Source: CAZFCK01 sp964517355
Lineage (GTDB): Bacteria; Desulfobacterota; Desulfovibrionia; Desulfovibrionales; Desulfovibrionaceae
Length of the DNA: 35,710 nt
Direction of reading: 5' to 3'
NCBI GenBank assembly: GCA_964517355.1
Contig: CAZFCK010000020.1
Coordinates: 1 to 35,710 of the forward strand
Within the stretch, counting starts at the first letter, position 1; each line of letters opens with the position of its first letter. A program made the translations under genes and the position numbers. Below, piece after piece: positions 8,238-16,791 of this stretch. The notes beneath the pieces were generated by a model that was not told where the DNA came from, made no database searches, and worked only from the letters and a program-made list of their open reading frames with translations.

Positions 8238-8366
8238 GAAACTGGCTCCTGCTGAATGGGAAAGCCCGGGGCGTCATGTCCCGGGCCTTCGTACATGTCG
8301 CGGGTTCTTACACCCGATCAAAGTTCTCGATCATCCCGCGTTCGAGAACGCGAACGCAAAGAAGGC

Positions 8367-9524
8367 CTACGGGCATACGGACTTGTAGAAAGCGTATTCG
8401 CCGGCCTCGTTGATTTTGACCACCACGGCGCACTTGATGGGGTCGCCTTCCGGAGTGAAGGTCATGTTGCCGGTGATGCCAGCGAAGTCCTTGATCTGGA
8501 CCAGAGCCGCCTTCACGGCCTCGCGGTCCTTGGCCAGGTCGCCGGTCAATCCGCCGGTGTTCTTGATGGCTTCGAGCAGGATGTTGGTGGAGTCCCAGGT
8601 CAAGGCGGCGACGTCGTCCGGAGTCTTGCCGTACTTGGCGTTGTAGGCGTCGATGAACTCCTTGGTGGCGCCGGTGGCGCCGGCCGCGGCGTAGTGGGTG
8701 CTGAAGAAGTAGCCTTTGCACATGTCGCCGCACAGGCCCATGAGGTCGCCGCTCCCCCAGGAGTCGGAGCCGATGATGGGTTTGTCCCAGCCCAGGGAGC
8801 GCGCCTGTTCAACGATCTGGGGAACTTCGTTGTAATACTGGGGCACGAACAGAACCTCCGCGCCGGACTTGACGATGTTGGTCAACTGGGCGCTGAAGTC
8901 CACGTCCTTGGTGGTGAAGCTTTCAAAGGCGACCACGGAGCCTTCGCCGTGCTTTTTCTCGAAGGCGGCCTTGAAGTATTCAGCCAGGCCTTTGGGGTAG
9001 TCGCTGGCGATGTCGTACAAGACGGCGGCCTTTGCGGCGCCGAATTCGTCAGTGGCGAAATTGGCGGCCACGGGACCCTGGAAAGGATCGAGGAAACAGC
9101 CGCGGAAAACGTAGGGGCGGTCCAGAGTGGTGTTGGGGTTGGTGGACCAGGGGCTGATCAAGGGCGTCTGGTACTGGTTGGCGACGCCGCCCGCGGGTAC
9201 GGCCTGCTTGGAAGCCTGGGGACCGATGATGGCCAGGACTTCGTCTTCGGTGATGAGCTTGGTGGCCGCCTTGACAGCGGATTCAGCCTTGGATTCGTTG
9301 TCTTCGTAAACGAAATCGAGCATGTACTTCGTGCCGCCCACATCCAGGCCGCCGGCGTCGTTGATTGTCGCCTTGAGCATTTCCGCGGCGTTCTTGGAAG
9401 ATTCGCCGACATCGGGGATGTCGCCGGTCAGAGGGATGTCGAAACCGATTTTGAGGGTCTCGGCCCCGATGGCGGGGCTACAGAGCAGCATCAGGGCGAC
9501 AATGCCTAGCAATACTTTCTTCAT
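8367..9524 (-). CDS. livK: Branched-chain amino-acid-type periplasmic binding protein LivK
   Basis: A 385-residue type-1 periplasmic binding protein. I chose the Met at 9524 (MKKVLLGIV) over the longer frame because a strong gaggaggt lies just upstream and a Sec signal peptide ending near IGA/ETL follows directly. The mature protein begins LKIGFDIPLTG, the family opening, and has the IIGPQASKQA ligand loop. Four cysteines sit in the C-terminal half, two in GLCGDMC, possibly disulfide-bonded. It is first in livKHMGF. Its exact ligand (Leu/Ile/Val, another amino acid or a small amide) cannot be read from sequence. Confidence 0.92.
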   Translation of the reverse strand: MKKVLLGIVALMLLCSPAIGAETLKIGFDIPLTGDIPDVGESSKNAAEMLKATINDAGGLDVGGTKYMLDFVYEDNESKAESAVKAATKLITEDEVLAIIGPQASKQAVPAGGVANQYQTPLISPWSTNPNTTLDRPYVFRGCFLDPFQGPVAANFATDEFGAAKAAVLYDIASDYPKGLAEYFKAAFEKKHGEGSVVAFESFTTKDVDFSAQLTNIVKSGAEVLFVPQYYNEVPQIVEQARSLGWDKPIIGSDSWGSGDLMGLCGDMCKGYFFSTHYAAAGATGATKEFIDAYNAKYGKTPDDVAALTWDSTNILLEAIKNTGGLTGDLAKDREAVKAALVQIKDFAGITGNMTFTPEGDPIKCAVVVKINEAGEYAFYKSVCP

Positions 9525-9746
9525 TGTGTGACCTCCTCTCAAAGTTGCCACGAATCAAAATGTTGCGGGACAGCTGTCTTTATGAATTTTTTATGCTTCT
9601 GCCACGTGTTGGCGAAAAAGGGAATATTTTTTTGTGATGTTTTAACAAAAATGTCGTGGACTTTGGCGGATTATGGCCCGAACCCTCGGATTGTACGCGA
9701 GTTCCCGGACACGGCCGGCCGTCCCTCCTCATTTTCTCCGTGCCGA
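9525..9746 (-). promoter_or_regulatory. Upstream region of livKHMGF, probable promoter
   Basis: A 222-bp gap, A/T-rich at about 9580-9660, separates the livK start from the upstream kinase gene. This favours an independent liv promoter over read-through. A 12-bp palindrome acggccggccgt is at 9711-9722. I could not identify a confident -35/-10 pair or a sigma-54 site. Confidence 0.4.
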
Positions 9747-12020
9747 TCAAGGCCGGATGTCTTTGGCCTTGGGGAAGGTGATGGTGAAGCGCGCGCCCTG
9801 GTCTCCGGTGGAGCTGGCGCGGATGGCGCCCCCGTAGTCCTTGACGATGCCGTAGGAAATGGAAAGGCCGAGGCCGGTGCCTTTCCCCACGTCCTTGGTG
9901 GTGAAAAAAGGCTCGAAGAGCTTGGCCCGGATGGAGTTCGGGATGCCCTTGCCGGTGTCGCAGACCTCGATGACCACGGTTTCATCCTTTTCGCAGGTCG
10001 TGATGGTGATGCTTTTTTCACCGTTCATGGCGCGCCTCTGCCCCCATTTTTCTTCAATGGCGTCGCGGGCGTTGATGAGCAGATTGATGATGACCTGTTC
10101 CAGCCGGTTGGAGTCGGCCATGATCATGGGCAGGTCCTCCTGCAGCTCCCAGTGTACCTGGATGTTGCGGACATTGAGTTGCTGGCTGAAGAAGTCGAAG
10201 CCCCGCCGCAGAACGTTGTTCACTTGCACGGGCATGGTCCTGAGGTCGGACTTGCGGCCGAATTCGCGCATGTGGTCGATGATTTTGCCGGCCCTGTCCA
10301 CGTGGGTGCTGATGCCTTCGGCGATTTCCTGGAGCATTTGAGGTTCGATAGGCTGGTTGCGCCCCATCTTACGGGCGAGCAGGTTGCTGATGGTCTTGAG
10401 AATGGCGAGGGGTTGGTTGAGTTCGTGCGCAACGCCCGTGGCCATTTCCCCCAGGGTGGTCATTTTGCTGGCCTGGATGAGTTGCTGTTCGGTTTCGAGT
10501 TTTTTGGTCACGTCGGCGCAGGAAACGATGAGCACTTTTTGCTCCTGGAATGCGGCCGGAGCGATGCCCATTGAGACAAATATGGTTTTCCCGGATTTGG
10601 TGAGTTGCGAGCACTGGCTGATCTCGCTTTTTTCGGGAATGATGCTTCCCCAGTCTTCGCGCTCGTCTTCACGGAAGAAGGTGAGAAAGGAGACGCCCAC
10701 CGCCTCTTCGCGTTCATAGCCGTAGATGCTCACGGCGGAGTCGTTGCAGTCCAGGATGACGAGGCTGTTGGCGTCGAGCACGAACAGGGCGCTGGGGGTT
10801 GATTCGAAAATAGCCTGGTAGCGCTCTTCCGAGGAGGCGAGCTTCTCTTCCAGCTCCTTGCGGCAGGTGATGTCGATCATCATTTCCATGGCCGCCACCA
10901 CTTCGCCGTCCTTGTTGCGAATGGGGGACGTGTAGACGATCCAGTGAATGGGGGAGCCGTCTTTGGACAGGCCGCTTTCCTCGCTGGTGTGGGGCAGCCC
11001 GTCGGTGAAGGTGCGGTCCGCGGGACACACCGAACAGCGTCTTGACCGGCCCTTGGTCATTTCAAAGCAGTGGTGGCCGCAGGACTGGCCGAAATGCTCC
11101 CTGTAGAGGCTGTTGTGCCGCACCACGCAGAAATTGCGGTCCACCACGCTGACCAGGCAGGGCACGTTTTGGAACAGATCGCGGTACTCTTCGCGTTGCT
11201 CCACCAGTTCGCGGTGCTTTTCCGCAACCTGGCGGCCCATCATGTTGAAGGCGTCCGCCAGGGCGCCGATTTCATCAACCTGCGTCATGGTGATTGTCTT
11301 GAATTCGTCGCTCGCTCCCACGTGTCTTGTGGCGTTGATCAGGCGCCGGATGGGCTTGAAGATGGATCTGTAGGTATAGAGGAACAGCGCGGCGAATGTC
11401 GCGAGGAAAACAAGCACGGATATGAGCAGGTTGGTATGCTCGAAATCCTCCACAATGGCGATTTTCTTTTTCGTGCTGACTTCCATCTCCAACAATCCCA
11501 GGATCTTTTCGTTTTCGGAGTGGAAATGGCAAGGGCCTTCGGAGCATCCTTCGCTATTGGGGATGGGCGTCATGATGCCCACGAATTGCTCATCTCCGAC
11601 TTCGCGCACGCGGCTGCGTTCCTCCAGGCTCATGCTCACGGGGGGCGGTTCGAATTGATGGCAGGTCCAGCAGGGGGGGGAGCGCTTGTCCACGATGCTG
11701 GCCACCTCGTTCTTGTTGTTGGAGAACATGATGCGGCCTTGCTTGTTATAGAGGCGAATGCGCTTGATCTCTTCCTGTTTGCTGATGTTGTTGATGATTT
11801 CCTTGATGTCGTTTTCCGAGTCGAGCATCATCGCATAATGCAGCCCCAGAAGGATGGTGTCGGAAAGCATGGCGATGTCCGACTTCACGTTCTTGAGCAC
11901 GTTTTGTTTGAAATAAAAAACGTTGAATCCTATCCAGAAGATGACGCACAAAAGCAGCGTGACGCCGCCGGACAGCAGCATCTTGAAGATCAGGCTGTGG
12001 CGTATGGACTTGATGCGCAT
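9747..12020 (-). CDS. Membrane sensor histidine kinase with two c-type-heme-like motifs
   Basis: A 757-residue kinase. TM1 is about 12-36, a periplasmic domain 37-195, TM2 about 197-217, then HAMP, PAS (about 275-385) and PAS (about 397-505). HisKA has phosphoacceptor H532 in AHELNQP, and HATPase has N-box NLLINARDA, DTGKGIP and GTGLGLSI. The periplasmic part has CWTCH (117-121), the CxxCH heme motif, and CSEGPCH (159-165), a CX4CH spacing known in Desulfovibrio cytochromes, so a one- or two-heme redox or ligand sensor is plausible. The first PAS carries a cysteine group (C314, C318, C329, C332). The gene follows rrf2 by 176 bp on the same strand as hmc and the regulators. No DNA-binding partner is adjacent except through the nearby receivers. 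Confidence 0.9.
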   Translation of the reverse strand: MRIKSIRHSLIFKMLLSGGVTLLLCVIFWIGFNVFYFKQNVLKNVKSDIAMLSDTILLGLHYAMMLDSENDIKEIINNISKQEEIKRIRLYNKQGRIMFSNNKNEVASIVDKRSPPCWTCHQFEPPPVSMSLEERSRVREVGDEQFVGIMTPIPNSEGCSEGPCHFHSENEKILGLLEMEVSTKKKIAIVEDFEHTNLLISVLVFLATFAALFLYTYRSIFKPIRRLINATRHVGASDEFKTITMTQVDEIGALADAFNMMGRQVAEKHRELVEQREEYRDLFQNVPCLVSVVDRNFCVVRHNSLYREHFGQSCGHHCFEMTKGRSRRCSVCPADRTFTDGLPHTSEESGLSKDGSPIHWIVYTSPIRNKDGEVVAAMEMMIDITCRKELEEKLASSEERYQAIFESTPSALFVLDANSLVILDCNDSAVSIYGYEREEAVGVSFLTFFREDEREDWGSIIPEKSEISQCSQLTKSGKTIFVSMGIAPAAFQEQKVLIVSCADVTKKLETEQQLIQASKMTTLGEMATGVAHELNQPLAILKTISNLLARKMGRNQPIEPQMLQEIAEGISTHVDRAGKIIDHMREFGRKSDLRTMPVQVNNVLRRGFDFFSQQLNVRNIQVHWELQEDLPMIMADSNRLEQVIINLLINARDAIEEKWGQRRAMNGEKSITITTCEKDETVVIEVCDTGKGIPNSIRAKLFEPFFTTKDVGKGTGLGLSISYGIVKDYGGAIRASSTGDQGARFTITFPKAKDIRP

Positions 12021-12196
12021 GGGGCGCTCCCGGGGTTGAGCATTCCACCGACAAACAGAAGTCCCGGCGCGTTTGAGCAGGTTGCAGCATCGCGCTGCGA
12101 ACGAGTAAAGAGAGGGATACGCGCCGGTCGGCCTGTCGGTTTCACACGGTCTCTACCTGCGGGCCGAACCGCCGCGTCAATCGTGGCGACGGACGG

Positions 12197-12646
12197 TTAT
12201 CGGGCAGGTCGTTTATTGTTCTGATTCAAAGGGCAGAGGCGGTGATCCTTGATGAGATCGGCCAGGGTGTATGAGTCGAGCATCTTGTACATGGCCTGGC
12301 TGGCGTCGTCCCAAATGGACCGCCTGAGGCATACGGCGGCGCGGGGACAGGTGCTCACGTCGCCGTCGCATTCCAGAATCCTGTCCTCTTGTCCGTCCAG
12401 AATCTGCGCGACCTTGCCGATGGATATCTCTTCAGGCGACATGGTCAGGACGTTGCCGCCGTTCGGTCCGCGTTTGCCTTTGATATAACCTGCCTCGTTC
12501 AACATTTTTATGAGTTTTTCCAAATACTTCAGGGAAATATCTTCGCGTTGCGCGCTGTCCTTGCTGGGCACGGGACCGGATTCGGAGTGCAGGGCGATGT
12601 CCAGCAGGAGACGCAGGCCGTATCTGCTTCTGGTCGTAAGTTTCAT
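12197..12646 (-). CDS. rrf2: Rrf2-family transcription regulator (hmc-linked)
   Basis: A 149-residue winged-helix regulator with the family opening MKLTTRSRYGLRLLLDIA, a recognition-helix region ISLKYLEKLIKML and a wing GKRGPNGG. Three cysteines, C93, C100 and C106 (CX6CX5C), sit where IscR and NsrR bind an FeS cluster, so this is probably a redox- or NO-type FeS sensor. In Desulfovibrio vulgaris Rrf2 is encoded downstream of hmc and represses it. Here it is in the same gene block but separated from hmcF by Usp, two receivers and a kinase. The ribosome binding site is weak (aggatatga). Confidence 0.9.
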   Translation of the reverse strand: MKLTTRSRYGLRLLLDIALHSESGPVPSKDSAQREDISLKYLEKLIKMLNEAGYIKGKRGPNGGNVLTMSPEEISIGKVAQILDGQEDRILECDGDVSTCPRAAVCLRRSIWDDASQAMYKMLDSYTLADLIKDHRLCPLNQNNKRPAR

Positions 12647-12771
12647 TTCATATCCTGGCGCGTGGTTTCGGCGTTGGGGCCGCCTTCGATTTTACATGAC
12701 ATGCAGGATGCTTACCCAGAATGCCCGTCCCCCGCAACCCCTTACGCGCGTCATGCCGTGCGCCGCCGGGC

Positions 12772-14742
12772 TCACGAAAAACGTTCCGCTCCCGTCTCCG
12801 CGCCGGGAAGGTCCTTCCGTTGTTCCGGGACATTTCTGGGGGCGGAGATGACGAAGCGCGCGCCCTTGCCGGGTTCGGATGTGACGGAGATGGCGCCCCC
12901 ATGTTGTTCAATGGTCTGGTTGGAGATGAACAGGCCGATGCCCGTGCCTTTTCTGCCCTTGGAGGAGAAGAATAAGGTGAAGATTTTCTCCCGCGTCTCC
13001 TGATCCATGCCCATGCCGTTGTCTTCCACGGCGATCTCCACGTTGCCGCCCCTGTCCCGGGCCGAGAAGGAGACAAGAGGCGTTTCGGGAGCGGCCAGCT
13101 CGCAGGCGTCGACGGCGTTTTCCAGAAAGTTGACAAGGGCCGCGGAAAAGGCGCTCGCGTCCAGGATCATCTCGCCAAGGTCGTCCGGGATGTCGCAATG
13201 GTAGCGGACGCCTGCCGCGTCGGCTTTCGGCCGGACGATTTCCCCGACGCCGCGCAGGAATCCGGCTGCGTTCACGGTTTCCAGTTCAAGCGCGCGTGAT
13301 TTGGCGTAGTAGAGGATATCCAGGACCATTTTCTTGACCCGGCCGATCATGTTCTTGAGGGTGTCCACGGCCGCGGCGACGCGCTGTTCGTCCTGTTTGC
13401 GCAAGCCGGATTCCAGACGGTAGATGCCTCCGTCAAGGGCCGTCAGCATGCCCTTGACCCCGTGGGACATGGAGCCGAGCATAATGCCGAGGGAGGTGAG
13501 GTGATCCTGGAGACGGCGGATTTCCGTGATGTCGGTGCACATTTCCATGACCTGGATCACCTGGCCGAAAGCGTCGCGGATGGGCGCGAACAAGACCAGG
13601 ACGTTTTTCTGCACGTCCTTGCCGGTGGTGATAACGGTTTCGATTTGCCGGGTTTCGCCCGTGGCGAAGGTTTCACGGATGGGGCAGCCGCCGCAGGGAT
13701 CCTCGCGATGGTTGTAGACTTCGTGGCAGGGGCGGCCCACGGCGTCCGGGAAGTCCTCATTGAAGCGGCGGTTGACCTCGGCGATGGTGAAGTCCGGGTT
13801 CTGGACCGAGATGTAGCAGGGCGCCTCGTCGAACAGGCGCTGGAACTTGCGCTGCGTGGCCAGGAGTTCTTCCTTGAGTCGGTTGAGTTCGGTCATGTCC
13901 AGGGAGATGTCGATGACCATGTCCACGGAGCCGTTGCGGTCGTGAATGGGCGCGGTGCACACCGTGACCGGGATGCGCTCTCCGCCGGCGCTGACCAGGA
14001 TCTCCTTGCTGCACAACCCCCTTCCCGTGCTGAAGGTTTTGCGGACCGGGCAATTCTCGCTGGCCTGGTCGTGGTCTTCGTAAATGTTGCAGCTTTCCTG
14101 GCCGATGAAATCGCCGAGACGCTTCTTGAAGAGGTTGTTGCTGGCCACGATCTGGAAATTTCTGTTGTGCACGGAGACCAGGCAGGGCAGTTCGTTGAAC
14201 AGGCCGGACTCGCTCTCCACCTCACTGGCCACGTCGGCCAGGGCCGTGCTTAGCCCCTCCACCACCTTGCAGGCTGCGGTCTGGCGCTCCAGCTCCACAA
14301 TGCGGTTGGTTTTCTGCTCGACCATGCGCTCCAGGTTTTCCGTGTATTCGCGCAATTGGCGTTTCATCTGGATTTTTTCCCGGATGCGTTTCAGGGAAAT
14401 TTCCAGCACATCGTTGTTGATCGGCTTGGTGATGAAATCGGCGGCTTCGTGTTTCAGGGCCTCAATGGCCAGGTCGAGGTCGCCGTGCCCCGTGATGATG
14501 ACCACCTCGGTGTCCGCGTGCTCCTCTTTCAGTTTGCGCAGGAGTTCAATGCCGTCCATCACCGGCATTTTGATGTCGGTGAGCACGATAGCCGGCTTGA
14601 AGGTCCGGAAGAGCTTGAGGGCGCTCTGACCATTGTCCGCGGTTTGCACTTCATAGCCCATGTCTTCAAGGGAAAGGCCCAGAAACCGCCGGATGCCTTC
14701 CTCGTCATCGACCAGCATCAGCTTTCCGCCGTCCATTCTCAT
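12772..14742 (-). CDS. Soluble receiver-PAS-PAS hybrid histidine kinase
   Basis: A 656-residue cytoplasmic protein without membrane segments. The receiver domain (6-120) has phosphoacceptor D56 and K106. A coiled coil spans about 118-155. PAS1 is about 183-285 and PAS2 about 303-408. A dimerisation helix region carries H427 in MSHGVKG, not the classic HELRxP box. The HATPase domain has NFLENAVDA, VEDNGMGMD and GTGIGLFIS. Both PAS domains have spaced cysteines (C218/C231/C244; C339/C350/C353), like the PAS of the neighbouring membrane kinase. I prefer the start at 14742 (MRMDGGKLMLVDDE), preceded by a ggggga stretch, over a longer frame from 14814. It sits between two receiver genes and rrf2 and probably belongs to a phosphorelay with them. 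Confidence 0.88.
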   Translation of the reverse strand: MRMDGGKLMLVDDEEGIRRFLGLSLEDMGYEVQTADNGQSALKLFRTFKPAIVLTDIKMPVMDGIELLRKLKEEHADTEVVIITGHGDLDLAIEALKHEAADFITKPINNDVLEISLKRIREKIQMKRQLREYTENLERMVEQKTNRIVELERQTAACKVVEGLSTALADVASEVESESGLFNELPCLVSVHNRNFQIVASNNLFKKRLGDFIGQESCNIYEDHDQASENCPVRKTFSTGRGLCSKEILVSAGGERIPVTVCTAPIHDRNGSVDMVIDISLDMTELNRLKEELLATQRKFQRLFDEAPCYISVQNPDFTIAEVNRRFNEDFPDAVGRPCHEVYNHREDPCGGCPIRETFATGETRQIETVITTGKDVQKNVLVLFAPIRDAFGQVIQVMEMCTDITEIRRLQDHLTSLGIMLGSMSHGVKGMLTALDGGIYRLESGLRKQDEQRVAAAVDTLKNMIGRVKKMVLDILYYAKSRALELETVNAAGFLRGVGEIVRPKADAAGVRYHCDIPDDLGEMILDASAFSAALVNFLENAVDACELAAPETPLVSFSARDRGGNVEIAVEDNGMGMDQETREKIFTLFFSSKGRKGTGIGLFISNQTIEQHGGAISVTSEPGKGARFVISAPRNVPEQRKDLPGAETGAERFS

Positions 14743-14813
14743 CCCCCGGCACACCAAGTGATTTTCGTGATTGAGCGCCCCGGCCCGCAGCCGGCCCGGG
14801 CGGTGAAACCGCA

Positions 14814-15170
14814 TTATTCGCCGATGGCGTCCCGGACGATCTGAATGACTTCAGCGGGGTCGAAGGGCTTTTTGATGGTGGCCACAGCGCGCCGGATCGC
14901 CAGGTGGATGCCCGAAAGTCCGCTGATGACGATCACGGGGATGTCGGCGAACTGTTCTTCCAGCGTGAGTTTCCGATAGAATCTCGGGCCCCACTGATTG
15001 GGCATTTCCAGGTCCAGGGTGATCAGATCCGGGTTCTCCTTGAGCGCCACATCATAGGCCGCGACTCCGTCCGAGGCGCGACAGGTGAGATACCCATGGT
15101 CTTCAAAGACACTGACAAGATAGTCGACGATATTCGGGTCGTCGTCCACGACCATGATTTTCTTGGGCAT
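14814..15170 (-). CDS. Single-domain response regulator, Rrf1-like (first of pair)
   Basis: A 118-residue receiver with VVDDDPN at the N-terminus, phosphoacceptor Asp in LITLDLEMP and Lys in IKKPFDP, and no output domain. After the DLEMP motif the usual MDG turn is replaced by NQWGPRFYRKL, shared with the neighbouring receiver. I chose Met 15170 (MPKKIMVVDDD); an in-frame extension to 15260 would add 30 Cys-containing residues and cannot be excluded. Rrf1 of the D. vulgaris hmc operon is also a receiver-like regulator. The likely role is a phosphate shuttle or protein-protein regulator. Confidence 0.85.
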   Translation of the reverse strand: MPKKIMVVDDDPNIVDYLVSVFEDHGYLTCRASDGVAAYDVALKENPDLITLDLEMPNQWGPRFYRKLTLEEQFADIPVIVISGLSGIHLAIRRAVATIKKPFDPAEVIQIVRDAIGE

Positions 15171-15326
15171 ACGCTTTACCTTGCAGCTGAAGTGTGAGGG
15201 GAAGTCGGCTTCCCTTTCCGGGTAGAGCGTATACTGCACCTGTGCGCATTTACAAGCCATGATTCGCCCCCGGCGCCGCGGTTTTCACCAACGGCGCCGG
15301 AGGGCCGAACATGTCTGCGAGTCTTC

Positions 15327-15680
15327 CTAGCCAATGGTATCCTTCACTATCTTCAGCAGTTGATCCGGATCAAAGGGTTTTGTCAGGCTTGCAACCGCTT
15401 TGGGAATAGCGTATTTATTCGCGTTGAGGCCGCTGATGACGATGACGGGGGTCCTCTTGAGTTCCGCGTTCTGGCTCAATTTGCGGTAGAATCTGGGACC
15501 CCACTCGTGGGGCATTTCCAGATCAAGAGTGATAAGGTCGGGTTTTTCCTTATCCGCGACTCCTTCGGCTTCCGAACCGTCGCTGGCCGAAACCACCAGG
15601 TAGCCGTTGTCCGTGAGCAGTTCGCTAAGGTATGAACGGATTTCCGGGTCATCGTCTACGATCATGATTTTCTTGGACAT
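15327..15680 (-). CDS. Single-domain response regulator, Rrf1-like (second of pair)
   Basis: A 117-residue stand-alone receiver, paralogous to the next gene downstream. It has MIVDDDPE, phosphoacceptor Asp in LITLDLEMP, and Lys in LTKPFDP. The loop HEWGPRFYRKL again replaces the normal MDG turn. The start at 15680 is supported by ggagggg immediately upstream; the longer frame to 15791 lacks such a site. It lies between usp and the other receiver. It has no DNA-binding domain, so it must act through a partner. Confidence 0.88.
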   Translation of the reverse strand: MSKKIMIVDDDPEIRSYLSELLTDNGYLVVSASDGSEAEGVADKEKPDLITLDLEMPHEWGPRFYRKLSQNAELKRTPVIVISGLNANKYAIPKAVASLTKPFDPDQLLKIVKDTIG

Positions 15681-15862
15681 AGTCCCCTCCTGAGTGTCGA
15701 ATGGGATTGGTTTCAATCCTCTGACTTTGCCGCAACCAGCCGCCGCCACGGCTGGTTGCGGTTTGTTGGTCCTGTTGCCGTATATGGTCACTCTCTCCCG
15801 TGACAGCGCTGCCGTCGCGCCGGCGTCATCAAAGGCGAACGCGACGCTCGACGGCCGCCGCT

Positions 15863-16759
15863 TCAGACCTTATCCGGTCTGTTGACGCTGACCACGGGAC
15901 AATTCGCGCGCAGGATGACCTGCTCCATTGTCGAACCGAGCCGGGCCCGCTCCGGGTCCAGCTCCCTGGAGTGGTGGGCCATGACGATGAGATCGGCCAT
16001 GCGCTCGCGCGCGAGCTTGACGATCTCGACGTAGGGCGTCCCTTCCCAGACTTCGACGTCATAGTTCCTGAAATCGCCCAATTGGGAGACGTAGGCGTCA
16101 CGGATGCGTTTGCGCGCAGCGATGAGCTGATCCTCGATCTCGTTTTGGGCGAGCATCTTGCCGCTTATGTCCAGGGCGTGGAACAGGGTCAGGTCGCAGT
16201 CGAACTCCCTGGCCATGTTCAGGGCGTATTTGAAGGCGCTGTCGGATTGTTTGGAGAAGTCCGCGCCGAAGATCACGTTGCTGAAGCCGCCCTTGTAAGA
16301 GGCGGACTCGCGGTGCACGGTCATGACCGGGCATTTGGCCGCCTTGGCCACGCGCTGCAGCGTGCTTCCGGGATAGCCTTTGTAATAGGCGCGGTTCCTG
16401 TCGCCCGAGCTTGCGCCCATGATGATCAGGTCCACGTCCTCGTTGCGCGCCGCGCGCAGGATTTCCCGGTGCGGCACGCCCGTGACCAGCAGAAAGCGGA
16501 CGTTTCCGGCTTCCTTGAGCTGCGCCGCGTAGGTATTTTTGAGTTCGTCCTCGACCCAGTTCTTATAGTCCTCGTCGACCTCCACCTCCTCGCCGGTGCG
16601 CACGTCGTTGACGATCTGCGAGTAGGCTTTGGTCGGCACGCCCAGGACATGGAAGACCAGCAGCTCGGCGTCGTAGCGTTTGGCCATTTCAAAGGCCACG
16701 CGAGCAGCCCCGAAGCTCGCCGGTGAACCCTCGGTAGCCAAAAGTATTTTCGTGGACAT
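15863..16759 (-). CDS. Tandem universal stress protein (two UspA domains)
   Basis: A 298-residue protein made of two Usp domains (about 1-148 and 150-298). Each has the alpha/beta fold pattern: KILLATEGSP and SNVIFGADFS at the domain starts, then LIIMGASSG...GSTLQRV and LIVMAHHSR...GSTMEQV as the nucleotide-binding loops. The GxGS-type loops suggest ATP binding in both halves. The start has gaggtg just upstream. It is the first gene after hmcF, with copy E of the dispersed element between them, and probably starts the signalling half of the block. Confidence 0.9.
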   Translation of the reverse strand: MSTKILLATEGSPASFGAARVAFEMAKRYDAELLVFHVLGVPTKAYSQIVNDVRTGEEVEVDEDYKNWVEDELKNTYAAQLKEAGNVRFLLVTGVPHREILRAARNEDVDLIIMGASSGDRNRAYYKGYPGSTLQRVAKAAKCPVMTVHRESASYKGGFSNVIFGADFSKQSDSAFKYALNMAREFDCDLTLFHALDISGKMLAQNEIEDQLIAARKRIRDAYVSQLGDFRNYDVEVWEGTPYVEIVKLARERMADLIVMAHHSRELDPERARLGSTMEQVILRANCPVVSVNRPDKV

Positions 16760-16791
16760 GTAACACCTCGTTGATGCTGACGGTTCTTGCT

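Noticed and set aside
9560..9620. Sigma-54 promoter before livK
   Set aside because: A TGGCAG box is present on the minus strand, but no TTGC box follows at the required spacing.
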